A stretch of 64,000 nucleotides of DNA. It comes from a bacterium. GTDB lineage: Bacteria > Patescibacteria > Microgenomatia > Levybacterales > UBA12049. A program made the translations under genes and the position numbers. Below the pieces are notes generated by a model that saw nothing but the letters and a program-made list of their open reading frames with translations, did not search any database and was not told the origin of the DNA. Location of the stretch: assembly GCA_021777565.1 (NCBI GenBank), contig JAJYDJ010000004.1:62001-126000 (forward strand). The letters are read 5' to 3'. Below, one piece after another: positions 8,699-16,588 of this stretch; the stretch's first letter is position 1; each line of letters begins with the position of its first letter.

Positions 8699-9237
8699 AG
8701 AAAAAAATATCATGGAAAGAACTAACAACAAGAAATGGCTATCCAGCTGACGAAGTAATATCTGCACTCCAAAAAGAGATCCGTCGCAATAATCAGGATA
8801 AAGCAGTTTACTGGGCATATGAGTTATGCATCTCTGGGAAAGTATTTGAGACAAAGTTCTGGGAAAGAATAATAACTATCTCAGTGGAAGACATTGGTTT
8901 CGGTAACCCTTTGGCCGTTGTAATAGTCAATTCTCTTAAGAACTCATATTACTCTGAATTTGAGCACCAAGACGACTCGTTAATTCAGGCTCTATTTGCT
9001 GCAGCATATTTAGCCTCATGCACGAAAGACAGATACATTGATGAATATAAAAACTATCTAAAAGAGAGTAAAATCAAGTTAGAGGTTCCTGATTATGCAC
9101 TAGATAAGCACACAAAGAGGGGAAAGACATTGGGGAGAGATGACAAACACTTCTGGACCGTCGCAGCTAAACTTTCTCCTGAGTTAGCAAAAAGGAACAA
9201 GAAGTATTTAAAACTTGTCTTAAAATCACTCAAATAA
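8695..9237 (+). CDS. Stand-alone RarA/MgsA C-terminal domain protein
   Basis: 180 residues. The sequence matches the C-terminal half of the RarA/MgsA (WRNIP1-type) clamp-loader-like ATPases: SALQKEIRRNNQDKAVYWA, then ITISVEDIGFGNPLAVV, and the late PDYALDKHTKRGKTLG. No AAA+ Walker motifs are present, so only the tetramerisation/DNA-associated part is encoded. Its presence inside a glycosyltransferase/decarboxylase operon is unexpected. It is coupled to the preceding gene by a 4-nt ATGA overlap. Confidence 0.65.
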   Translation: MKKKISWKELTTRNGYPADEVISALQKEIRRNNQDKAVYWAYELCISGKVFETKFWERIITISVEDIGFGNPLAVVIVNSLKNSYYSEFEHQDDSLIQALFAAAYLASCTKDRYIDEYKNYLKESKIKLEVPDYALDKHTKRGKTLGRDDKHFWTVAAKLSPELAKRNKKYLKLVLKSLK

Positions 9238-9238
9238 A

Positions 9239-10426
9239 ATGGCAGAGGCAGAACCACTTCGAATTGGTATTGATGTCAGTAGAGCTAGTCGTGAAAATCA
9301 TGGCATTCCCATTTATACACGTAGCGTCTTGGCTGAGCTTGGCAAGTTAGATACGACTGACCAGTTTGTCTTATTAAGTTATCCAGATAGTCCAGTTGCT
9401 CATGGATTTGGCCTTCAAGATCCTGAGTTAGCGGCAATTCCATATTCTGGGAGATATATCCCTTGGGTGAGAGTATTTCAGGAACAAGTGCTTTATCCAG
9501 CAGCACAACAAAGGCTCAATTTAGATGTCATGTGGCACCCTCAAAATCATGGCCAGTTTTGGACTCCAGTTGGTTACGTTTGTACCCTACATGATGTTTT
9601 GCCATACTCCAGACCAGATCTTGCGCAGGACTTAGACACAAGAAGAGAGCAAGCTCTTTACTGGAGTCGAGTACAAAGTGCTGCTCACGCAGACATGATA
9701 ATCACAGTCTCAGAATTTAGTAGAAAAGAAATCATTAGGCTACTTGGCGTTGATCCATCGCGCGTTGTTGCAGTACAGAATGGTATAGACCACACAACAT
9801 TTAGAGTTCTACGGTCAGAGGTAGATAGAGCAAGACTACAAACACAATATGGTTTACCAGAAAGATATGTTCTTACAGTTGGTAGTTATGGACCACATAA
9901 GGACCTAGCAACAATGATAAGGGCATTCAAAACCAGCGACCTCATGCGACTTGGATATAACCTCGTTATGGTAGGGCCTAAGGATGAAATTGTATACACG
10001 TCTGACCATGAAGGATTGGAAGAGATGGTGAGGGACGAAGGGCTAGAAGGAAGAGTCTTAATGCTTCCACCAGTGCCAGTTACAGATTTAGTAGGGATGT
10101 ATAACGGTGCCAGTATGTTTTGCATTACATCTCAATTTGAGGGGTTTGGGCTTACGCCTCTCGAAGCAATGGCTTGCGGGGTACCTGTTATTTCATCTGA
10201 CTCAAGCTCGTTGCCTGAAGTTTGTGGGAACGCGGCGCTATATGCTCATGTCGGAGACTATCTAGGGTTTGCCGAGCGGATGAACTTATTAGCAACGGAT
10301 ATTGAATTAGCTCGCAGAATGACTAGCTTAGGCCTTATGCAAGCTGCCAAATACGATTGGGCAACTACCGCTCAGAAAACACTTGATATATTACAACGGG
10401 TCGGAAGAACGAACAGAAGGTCTTAG
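9239..10426 (+). CDS. GT4 family glycosyltransferase
   Basis: 395 residues, GT-B fold. The N-terminus LRIGIDVSRASRENHGIPIY has the expected glycine-rich acceptor-domain start. The C-terminal nucleotide-sugar domain shows VLTVGSYGPHKD and the E-x7-E pair in FEGFGLTPLEAMACGVPVIS. This is a retaining family 4 transferase and looks complete. It starts 1 nt after the preceding stop and is the last gene of the operon. A strong Rho-independent terminator follows about 90 nt later. Confidence 0.85.
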   Translation: MAEAEPLRIGIDVSRASRENHGIPIYTRSVLAELGKLDTTDQFVLLSYPDSPVAHGFGLQDPELAAIPYSGRYIPWVRVFQEQVLYPAAQQRLNLDVMWHPQNHGQFWTPVGYVCTLHDVLPYSRPDLAQDLDTRREQALYWSRVQSAAHADMIITVSEFSRKEIIRLLGVDPSRVVAVQNGIDHTTFRVLRSEVDRARLQTQYGLPERYVLTVGSYGPHKDLATMIRAFKTSDLMRLGYNLVMVGPKDEIVYTSDHEGLEEMVRDEGLEGRVLMLPPVPVTDLVGMYNGASMFCITSQFEGFGLTPLEAMACGVPVISSDSSSLPEVCGNAALYAHVGDYLGFAERMNLLATDIELARRMTSLGLMQAAKYDWATTAQKTLDILQRVGRTNRRS

Positions 10427-10518
10427 CAATGGAGGAGAAATAATTGTAAGCTCTAGTGAATCGCATAATTTACACTTTGCGATATTAAGTAGGTTCTAAT
10501 GTGATCCATTACCCGCAG

Positions 10519-10556
10519 CCCATAAAAGACCTGGCTTATGCCAGTTTTTTTATGGG
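10519..10556 (+). terminator. Rho-independent terminator of the glycosyltransferase operon
   Basis: The inner stem CTGGC-TTAT-GCCAG is followed by seven T. An outer stem CCCATAAAA/TTTTATGGG extends it and makes it usable from the opposite strand for the convergent Vsr gene. Confidence 0.8.
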
Positions 10557-10581
10557 TTGGCGTGTGACATGAGTTCATGCT

Positions 10582-10932
10582 TTAGCTAGAATCCGACACT
10601 TCGAAGAAGTTAGTGCCCTTGTGGTACACGTCCGGCAGCACGTTTGTACGCATGTCTGGCTTAAGAAGCACAACATATGGCTTTTTGAAGCTAAAAGTAA
10701 GCATTTTGTCTTTCAAAAATTTATAGCGCCATCCGTGCCAAAAGTCGCTGTCAACAAAAATAAGAAGCGAGCCGTTTACTATGCAGTCAGGCTTACCGTA
10801 GAGCTTGGGGTGCTTCTCATAGTTTATTTTATAGCTGTCTAATAAACCCAAAAACTTTTGCTCTAGCTGCGTATTAGTACTTCTAATACTAGACATGTTA
10901 TATGTGCGTTGAGCTTTAGTGAGGTTGTCCAT
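10582..10932 (-). pseudogene. vsr: Vsr-type mismatch endonuclease, C-terminus replaced by recombinase-tail sequence
   Basis: The N-terminal ~70 residues are Vsr-like: DNLTKAQRTYNMSSIRS, then GKPDCIV and LLIFVDSDFWHGW. Vsr nicks 5' of T in T:G mismatches produced by deamination of C5-methylcytosine. Normal Vsr continues with a W-x-x-K-...-N-x-x-RD segment and ends in a W/ECE-type stretch. Here it switches to LKDKMLTFSFKKPYVVLLK and VLPDVY, which resembles a serine-recombinase tail. The enzyme is therefore probably truncated and fused at an attachment site. It lies beside a C5 methyltransferase, as Vsr usually does. Confidence 0.6.
10591..10640. repeat. 50-bp direct repeat (att-like), left flank of the R-M cassette
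   Basis: Aligns without gaps to 13449-13498, with roughly three quarters of positions identical by eye. The distal part, GTACAxGTCCGGCAGCA, is nearly identical. It contains the 11-bp core also seen at 712. Confidence 0.6.
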
Positions 10933-10957
10933 ACAGTTTTCTGCATAGCAAAATCTA

Positions 10958-11977
10958 TTAAAATTCCATGTAATATTTGTCGCCGTCCATTTTGTAAAAA
11001 TTGATGCTGTTTCTGCCGTATGCGTCTAATGTATCTTGAGTAACAGGAGTAAGAGGTAACAAAGCACCGCTCTTTTGCAGTTTGCCTTTTATCCATTGGC
11101 CTAATATAGATAAATTACCCCTTGAGCGGATATTTTTGAAATAGTCTCCACTTGTTTTCATTGGAATAATAAACCCATCATCTGTGTAGGCAGTAAAGTC
11201 GCCCTTGGGGTAAAGAGGGTTAGAGGTAATGTCTCTATTTGCAATCAACTCTACTTCATACCATGGCCTCGCGAGCACCTTTCCTGTTGTCCTGCTCCAC
11301 CTGCCTTTACCAAAATATACATTAAGATTTGATTTTTCTTTATCAGCAACTCTTGTAAGAGGGTAGTCTAACTCTGGCAGCAAAGACTTATCTACAGTAG
11401 CGGGGTCATATTTGGGTAAGTCATCAAGCGTCTTGAGAGAAATCTTATTACTGTAGTCAGAAGTACCAGGTACAACAATATCGGCTTTAACTATAGAAAC
11501 AGCATTATCCGGCTGGAAAAGATAGTCAAGAAAGTTATCTAAGCCATTTACTGTTTCGTCATCACCTATTGAAGCCGTACATTCAATGTTTTCTGTTAAA
11601 CCGCTGCGGGAGAAATTTGATGAGCCCAAGTAGTACTTCTTTTGCTGTGCATTTTCAAAGAGGTATACTTTCCCGTGATATTTGCCATTATAACTAACAT
11701 AAACTCCGCTGCCATTGCCTAAACTTTCAAGGCTGTTACTCAAACTGGTTAAACGGGTTAGTTTATTTGCCGTCAGACCCTCATAAAAAGCCATACCAAC
11801 AAGAAGTCTTGCTTTCCCGCCTTTTTCTGCTATTCTCTCAAAGTCACCATAAAATTTATTGATTATATCCAGAGAAACGTAGCCAGATGCTATCGTAACG
11901 CTTTCAGCATCTCTAAATTCATTTTCAACTTTTTGCAGAAAATTTCCGCCTGAGCCATCTGTATTAGTCCACAACAT
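10958..11977 (-). CDS. Type II restriction endonuclease, PLD/NgoFVII-like
   Basis: 339 residues. The N-terminal domain has a single phospholipase-D-type active site: YHGKVYLF (HxK) followed by YYLGSSNFSRSGLTENIE (GSSNxS...E). This arrangement is typical of the NgoFVII/BfiI branch of metal-independent restriction enzymes. The C-terminal ~150 residues would hold the DNA-recognition part. The gene lies 6 nt downstream of the methyltransferase on the same strand, so the two form an R-M pair. The recognition sequence cannot be derived here; GCSGC for NgoFVII is only a hint. Confidence 0.75.
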   Translation of the reverse strand: MLWTNTDGSGGNFLQKVENEFRDAESVTIASGYVSLDIINKFYGDFERIAEKGGKARLLVGMAFYEGLTANKLTRLTSLSNSLESLGNGSGVYVSYNGKYHGKVYLFENAQQKKYYLGSSNFSRSGLTENIECTASIGDDETVNGLDNFLDYLFQPDNAVSIVKADIVVPGTSDYSNKISLKTLDDLPKYDPATVDKSLLPELDYPLTRVADKEKSNLNVYFGKGRWSRTTGKVLARPWYEVELIANRDITSNPLYPKGDFTAYTDDGFIIPMKTSGDYFKNIRSRGNLSILGQWIKGKLQKSGALLPLTPVTQDTLDAYGRNSINFYKMDGDKYYMEF

Positions 11978-11983
11978 ATTTAG

Positions 11984-13093
11984 TTAGCCAACTAGTGGCA
12001 GTTGATTATAATTTTTACTTTCAACTTGAATATATTTCAAGGCATCGCCTGAGAGTTGTCTAAGTTGTTTTTCTTCTGTCTTAGTATAATTACCTGCAAA
12101 TACTTTCATAAGCTCTTTTGCTACTGCTCTAACACCTGCTGGGGGGACTGAATTGCCTATTTGCTTTCTAACCTCAGTTATTGTGCCTTCAAAAATAAAG
12201 TCATCTGGGTAGCCAAAAAGCCTTGCACGCTCTCTATTGGTCAAAGGCCTTGGCTCACTATAGTGATAACCCCAAGTGCCTCCCCCTCCGCCTGCAATAA
12301 TAGTTGTAGATGGTTTATTCCTATTAAGCCTGCGGTAAACATGGCTAATCATACCTTTAACATAGTATGGGCTGTCTTTGGGAATATCTGTAAAATTTCC
12401 TCCCTCTGGAATTAGGCTTATTATTTTTGCAGTCCTTTCTTTAATATTTATTAGCTCATTGTTATAAAGTGCTTTTTCAACGCCTTTTAGAGCTTCACCG
12501 GTAGTCACATAATTAGTTGCATTATGAGTCGGCTCAGGCTTCACAAATTCAAAGGGAATATCGTTTCTAATACCTATTATGAGTACTCTTTCTCTTAATT
12601 GAGGCACGCCATATTCTGCAAAGTTAAATAAATTTACATAAATTCTATAACCAGCCCCATCAATATGAGAGAAATCTTTTACTATTTGCTTTATAGCCAT
12701 TCCTTTATTTGCCGTTAGTATTCCCTTGACATTTTCTGCTACAAATACTTTTGGTAATTTAGTTTCAACTGCTCTGACGAAGTGTTTATATAAGTTACCT
12801 CTATCTGTTTCAATACCGCCTCTTTTCCATATCATTGAAAAGTCCTGGCATGGAAACCCGCCGGTAATTATGTCGCAGTTGGGGACTTTGTTAAAATCAA
12901 CATCATTTATGTCGCCCTCAAATATGTGGTCTCCAAAATTTCTTTTATAAGTTTCGCAAGCAGCATGGAAGTTGTCATTTGCCCAAACTACCTCAAAACC
13001 CTCTTTCGCAAAGCCTAAGTCAAGACCGCCACAACCGGAAAATAAAGATAATATTTTGGGTTTATTCGTTTTGCGAGCTTTACCATTTTGCAT
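11984..13093 (-). CDS. DNA (cytosine-5) methyltransferase of the R-M pair
   Basis: 369 residues with the C5-MTase motifs in order: I LSLFSGCGGLDLGF, IV TGGFPCQDFS with the catalytic Cys, VI VAENVKG, VIII LRERVLIIGI, and X RKQIGNSVPP. It methylates cytosine C5 using SAM and would protect host DNA from the adjacent endonuclease. All key residues are present, so it should be active. Upstream is a ~500-bp gene-poor stretch carrying the right-hand repeat and a zinc-ribbon relic. Confidence 0.9.
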   Translation of the reverse strand: MQNGKARKTNKPKILSLFSGCGGLDLGFAKEGFEVVWANDNFHAACETYKRNFGDHIFEGDINDVDFNKVPNCDIITGGFPCQDFSMIWKRGGIETDRGNLYKHFVRAVETKLPKVFVAENVKGILTANKGMAIKQIVKDFSHIDGAGYRIYVNLFNFAEYGVPQLRERVLIIGIRNDIPFEFVKPEPTHNATNYVTTGEALKGVEKALYNNELINIKERTAKIISLIPEGGNFTDIPKDSPYYVKGMISHVYRRLNRNKPSTTIIAGGGGGTWGYHYSEPRPLTNRERARLFGYPDDFIFEGTITEVRKQIGNSVPPAGVRAVAKELMKVFAGNYTKTEEKQLRQLSGDALKYIQVESKNYNQLPLVG

Positions 13094-13174
13094 ACTTTAA
13101 TCAGTATACTTAATTTATTTTCAATGCGCCATATATCAATCTGTATCATTCACTACTAAAATTACCTACTGCCT

Positions 13175-13456
13175 TTAGAATATACTCATAACTAGAGCGG
13201 TGGCATCGTTGAAGACGGTACGTGAGGTATTGCACAAGCGACAGTAAAATTCATTTGCAGATGGGTTACGGTAAAGTGTACCTGCTCTTAGTTTACAGGA
13301 CGGACAGACAAACCACACTCTTTTGCCACCATAGTTACATTTGGTTGTTGTAAGTCTGATTTGTTGATACCCAAGCTCAAAGAAATTCCCGCATGTGAGG
13401 GCATTTTTTTTGAGACTGTTGTAGAGATGTATTCGTGCGTAAGCAAAGATCCGCCG
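13175..13456 (-). pseudogene. Zinc-ribbon protein relic
   Basis: An open frame of about 93 codons lacks a plausible start. It reads TTTKCNYGGKRVWFVCPSC, then AGTLYRNPSANEFYCRLC, giving four Cys in two CxxC pairs. It resembles a small zinc-ribbon protein family found in many prokaryotes. The N-terminal side ends at an in-frame stop close to the right-hand 50-bp repeat, so recombination may have removed the start. In a different frame, ATG near 13519 opens a 45-codon ORF (MAKNEYLLPDLYTKS) that resembles the Vsr-fused tail. Confidence 0.45.
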
Positions 13457-13498
13457 CTACGAAGTAGCTAGTACTTTTAGTGTACAGGTCCGGCAGCA
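13449..13498. repeat. 50-bp direct repeat (att-like), right flank of the R-M cassette
   Basis: Partner of 10591-10640 in the same orientation. On the minus strand both copies encode related peptides (VLPDVYHKGTNFFEV and LLPDLYTKSTSYFVA), so the similarity extends beyond the 11-bp core. Confidence 0.6.
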
Positions 13499-13586
13499 AA
13501 TACTCATTTTTAGCCATTCATTTCCTTCTTGTTTTTGTTTGGCATAGACATATAGTTTCAAGAACTATTCTGAACGCATAGTTTGT

Positions 13587-13592
13587 TATAAT
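13587..13592 (+). promoter_or_regulatory. -10 box TATAAT for the HEPN gene
   Basis: TATAAT lies 20 nt before the ATG at 13613. It overlaps the TTG at 13592, which argues against using that TTG as the start. Confidence 0.4.
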
Positions 13593-13612
13593 TGTTTTTA
13601 GGCTTAAGATAC

Positions 13613-14506
13613 ATGATGAAAAGATACCTATTCCAATTAAATAACACATATAATAACGAAAAACCTTTCTACGAGATAGATTCACTACCTAACTCAGACG
13701 TAGTTAAAGTTTATATATTCGGAGGCAGAAGTGACTTTGCACCAAATGGAATGGGTAGTATCTATATCTATTTAGAATTGCGTGATGAACTTACCCCAAG
13801 AAATGTCTTTTATAACCTTCAGAGAATACTTAACCTGATTTATTTAGAAACTGGAAGTTCAACGTACTACAGAGAAATTCCATTAAATGGGTTAAGTAAT
13901 TTTGATGAAATTTATACTACTTTTGGTGCTTCTAAATATTTTGACGGCGCTACAAGTTACCATGGGATTACTCCAGAACCGAATCATATTTTAAGAGTTC
14001 AGCAACTAATAACACTGATTAACAAGGTAAATGAAAATGAGTTTATGAAATTTGATAATTCTTTAAATACATACGTGTGGGCTTTAGAATTAAGAGAGCT
14101 TCCTAATCCTCATCTGAAATTTACTTTATATATGACTCTTCTTCTTTCGTCTATTGAGCAACTGTCTAGTAGTCCTAGCAACTGTGACTTTCATGATCCT
14201 TGTCCTAAATGCCAAAGAGAGCTTTCCCATCATGTAAAAGGGCAGGGACAAAGGCAAGCTTTAGAAAACCTGATTAGGCACTTATTGACAGGAGCTGGTG
14301 TGGAAGATGGGGTTAAGCGAGTGAGTCTATTATATGGAAAGCTTCGGTCATCCTTTCTACATTCAGGGAATTTATATGGAGGAGAAAAAGATGGAGGATT
14401 TTTAGAGGGGGTAGAGAACGACACTGAATTGTTAGAAGATGAGCTAAATATAATACTTCTTGTTAGAAAGTTATTAGAGCAGTTCCTAGTTAAAGGCTCT
14501 CAATAG
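13613..14506 (+). CDS. ApeA-like HEPN protein (paralogue of 39209-40114)
   Basis: About 297 residues. The C-terminal helical part carries LRSSFLHSGNLYGG, an Rx4H HEPN motif of the kind seen in ApeA-like anti-phage HEPN proteins. A small Cys/His cluster, CPKCQRELSHH, near 210 may bind zinc. The protein at 39209-40114 aligns along its whole length, with an almost identical stretch ALELRELPNPHLK. HEPN enzymes usually cleave RNA during defence. It sits immediately beyond the R-M cassette repeat and in front of a GIY-YIG gene. Start chosen after the TATAAT; ATG at 13616 is equally possible. Confidence 0.6.
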   Translation: MMKRYLFQLNNTYNNEKPFYEIDSLPNSDVVKVYIFGGRSDFAPNGMGSIYIYLELRDELTPRNVFYNLQRILNLIYLETGSSTYYREIPLNGLSNFDEIYTTFGASKYFDGATSYHGITPEPNHILRVQQLITLINKVNENEFMKFDNSLNTYVWALELRELPNPHLKFTLYMTLLLSSIEQLSSSPSNCDFHDPCPKCQRELSHHVKGQGQRQALENLIRHLLTGAGVEDGVKRVSLLYGKLRSSFLHSGNLYGGEKDGGFLEGVENDTELLEDELNIILLVRKLLEQFLVKGSQ

Positions 14507-14527
14507 TTGGAATACAAACATAAAAGT

Positions 14528-14809
14528 ATGACCTCACGAAAAGAACACTCAGTAGTAACTTTTACCGTCTATATACTTCGTACATCATCTAACACAATCT
14601 ACATTGGTCAGACGAATAATCTAGACAAACGTTTAAAGGAGCACAAAAGTAAAACGACGAGGTCGGCGAAGTACATGAAGTATTTTGACTCTTTTGAACT
14701 GGTGTATACAGAAGTCTACGGGACCAGAACCGAAGCACTGCAGAGAGAGTGGCAGCTGAAACAACTGACGAGAAAGCAAAAGGACGCTCTGATAAATAAG
14801 CATTATTAG
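14528..14809 (+). CDS. GIY-YIG nuclease family protein (UPF0213-like)
   Basis: 93 residues from ATG 14528, or 100 from a TTG at 14507 directly after the previous stop. The core is FTVYILRTSSNTIYIGQTNN (VYIL...YIG), followed by LDKRLKEHK with the conserved Arg, a Tyr-Val-Glu-type segment and REWQLKQLTRKQK. This is the short single-domain GIY-YIG form found in many bacteria, and its role is poorly known. The catalytic Tyr, Arg and Glu look present. It closes the first accessory region. Confidence 0.8.
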   Translation: MTSRKEHSVVTFTVYILRTSSNTIYIGQTNNLDKRLKEHKSKTTRSAKYMKYFDSFELVYTEVYGTRTEALQREWQLKQLTRKQKDALINKHY

Positions 14810-14850
14810 AACTCTGTGAGAGTAGATACCCTCAAGTGAGGTATTAACCT

Positions 14851-15723
14851 TCACGTCTTTATAAAAAGAAGGACTAGTCCAGCAGTAACACCAACCACAC
14901 CGATAAACTTTCTCTTTGTCAATTCATCTTTAAAGAAGAATGAAGAGAGAAGAGTGATCAGCGTAATGGATGCAGCACTAGCTGCATTAATATATCCAGG
15001 ATTAGGTGAGCTTGTATAGCCAAGCTGCGTATACAGATTGTAGAGGAGTGACATGCTGCCGATTATGAGAAGAATAAATGCTTTTGAGATACCAAGTGTT
15101 ATTTTTCTCTTGTTTATGATTGCTTCACTGACTAAACAAATAGTTACAAAAAGAAACAAGTAAAAAAGATAGACATACACAGGTACTCCAACATGAATAA
15201 TATAAACAGACACCAGAGTCAGAAATGAAAAACAAAAAAATGCGCCAATTGCCATGATCGCCCATTTATTATTTTTATTTGACGGTTTTTTCGTTGACTG
15301 AGGAGAAATGGTAATAAGAGCAGAAAATACTAAAATAAGGCATATTGCTACTGTGCTCGTAAATGTGAGAGATGAATGAAAGAAAAATACTGCAAAAAGA
15401 GTTGTGAAGACTACATAAGATTTTGTAATGGTAAGGCTGTATCCAGGGTTTGATGCCTGAAGAATACTTGTTTGGGATAGGATGTTACCAATATAACTGA
15501 GAAACACAGCAGCAAGAAATATAATTGCAAGGTTAGGCCATGAAATCGCAATTGACCCATGGGCATTATATATTAACCAGGTGTAACCAATGAGTGGGAT
15601 AGCAAACATTGCCAGAAGATACTCAGTAACAGAAATATTATGCACTTGCCCTTTTCGTATGAACAGGTACATGACAACTGATGCCAAAAAAAGTGCAATA
15701 CTATCAAATACCCAAATTGGCAT
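14851..15723 (-). CDS. EamA/DMT-family membrane transporter
   Basis: 290 residues with about ten hydrophobic segments arranged as two five-helix halves, the layout of drug/metabolite transporters. The region near residue 245, GYINAASAASITLITLLSSF, resembles the conserved end of the second EamA repeat. It should be an inner-membrane permease; the substrate is unknown. TATAAT lies exactly 6 nt before the start codon, so the transcript is probably leaderless. Confidence 0.7.
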   Translation of the reverse strand: MPIWVFDSIALFLASVVMYLFIRKGQVHNISVTEYLLAMFAIPLIGYTWLIYNAHGSIAISWPNLAIIFLAAVFLSYIGNILSQTSILQASNPGYSLTITKSYVVFTTLFAVFFFHSSLTFTSTVAICLILVFSALITISPQSTKKPSNKNNKWAIMAIGAFFCFSFLTLVSVYIIHVGVPVYVYLFYLFLFVTICLVSEAIINKRKITLGISKAFILLIIGSMSLLYNLYTQLGYTSSPNPGYINAASAASITLITLLSSFFFKDELTKRKFIGVVGVTAGLVLLFIKT

Positions 15724-15729
15724 AGAAAA

Positions 15730-15735
15730 ATTATA
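15730..15735 (-). promoter_or_regulatory. -10 box TATAAT, 6 nt before ATG 15723
   Basis: Perfect TATAAT on the minus strand with a 6-nt gap to the start codon of the DMT transporter. Confidence 0.55.
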
Positions 15736-15779
15736 GCAGAACTATTTTAAAAATATTCTTGACGAGGGGAAACATTTCT

Positions 15780-16073
15780 TTATCCTTTTGTAGGGTTGAA
15801 CTTGCCAGACACTTTGATAATCTTGTCACCTTCTGCAAAACTCTCCCAGGTTTTCTTACTCAAGGATACGGTCTTCTCTTGACCATCATCGGTTTTTACT
15901 ACCAGATGATAGGTAGTGTACGTGTTGTCATCAGCTCCATCGTGATCTCGAGAATATTTTCTTGCAACCACACCAGTATATGCTTGCTTCTTGGTGTTCA
16001 CGATCACGAACCAGACAATAACGCCACACAGGACCAACGTACCAGCAATAGTTAAAAATGAGACCATAGTCAC
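15780..16073 (-). CDS. Small membrane-anchored protein with a beta-rich domain
   Basis: 97 residues. One N-terminal transmembrane helix (VSFLTIAGTLVLCGVIVWFV) is followed by a soluble part with alternating strands (TYTTYHLVVKTDDGQEKTVS). It resembles short membrane-anchored DUF proteins with a small OB- or SH3-like domain, but I cannot name the family. A TATAAA box lies 8 nt upstream of the start. The plus-strand frame over the same bases is probably a shadow. Confidence 0.6.
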   Translation of the reverse strand: MTMVSFLTIAGTLVLCGVIVWFVIVNTKKQAYTGVVARKYSRDHDGADDNTYTTYHLVVKTDDGQEKTVSLSKKTWESFAEGDKIIKVSGKFNPTKG

Positions 16074-16115
16074 ATTTTATACAATGACAGGCATGATCGC
16101 AAGAGATAAATCTGA

Positions 16116-16121
16116 TATACT
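16116..16121 (+). promoter_or_regulatory. -10 box TATACT, 6 nt before ATG 16128
   Basis: TATACT followed by a 6-nt gap and ATG; leaderless pattern. Confidence 0.55.
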
Positions 16122-16127
16122 GTACTT

Positions 16128-16511
16128 ATGGACACCAATAAGCTAACGATTGTCATTAACAAACCACTTACTGAGGTGTTTGCTGCCTGTGTCACTCCAC
16201 CCATGGCCAAACTTTGGGTGCCAAATATCATCAACGAAACTACCAGTGAATGGCCAGTAAAGCCGGGGACTATCTATACTGAATATAAAAATGATAATAC
16301 TTCCTTTAATATCATCGTGACTGAGTACGAAGAGAATGCCTATATTGAATGGCAGACAGAAGATGGCAATTACCACGTGCGTTATACCTTTACCCCCATT
16401 GACCAGAGCACGACTCAACTAGAATACGTCGAGACAGGGGATGTTAGCGAACCATTTACTCAAGAAATTTTAGAAAAACTCAAAGAAGTGATCGAAAATA
16501 CTCCTCGTTAA
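16128..16511 (+). CDS. SRPBCC/START-like (AHSA1-type) protein
   Basis: 127 residues. It begins with a strand (KLTIVINKPLTEVFAACVTP), has a central VTEYEENAYIEWQT and ends in a long helix, the helix-grip layout of the Aha1/SRPBCC superfamily. Members bind hydrophobic ligands in an internal cavity; no specific role can be assigned. Transcribed alone from a leaderless promoter. Confidence 0.6.
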   Translation: MDTNKLTIVINKPLTEVFAACVTPPMAKLWVPNIINETTSEWPVKPGTIYTEYKNDNTSFNIIVTEYEENAYIEWQTEDGNYHVRYTFTPIDQSTTQLEYVETGDVSEPFTQEILEKLKEVIENTPR

Positions 16512-16588
16512 CCCCAACCTCTGACTGCCTCGGTTTGACATACATCACACAAAGGTAAATACTAAAAATAGGGATGGAGGTGAGGTAT

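Noticed and set aside
14507..14527. TTG start at 14507 for the GIY-YIG gene
   Set aside because: Possible by coupling to the preceding stop, but the extra seven residues are outside the domain, so ATG 14528 was preferred.
15759..16055. 98-residue plus-strand frame
   Set aside because: Antisense to the membrane-anchored protein at 15780-16073, which has a sensible transmembrane helix and promoter.
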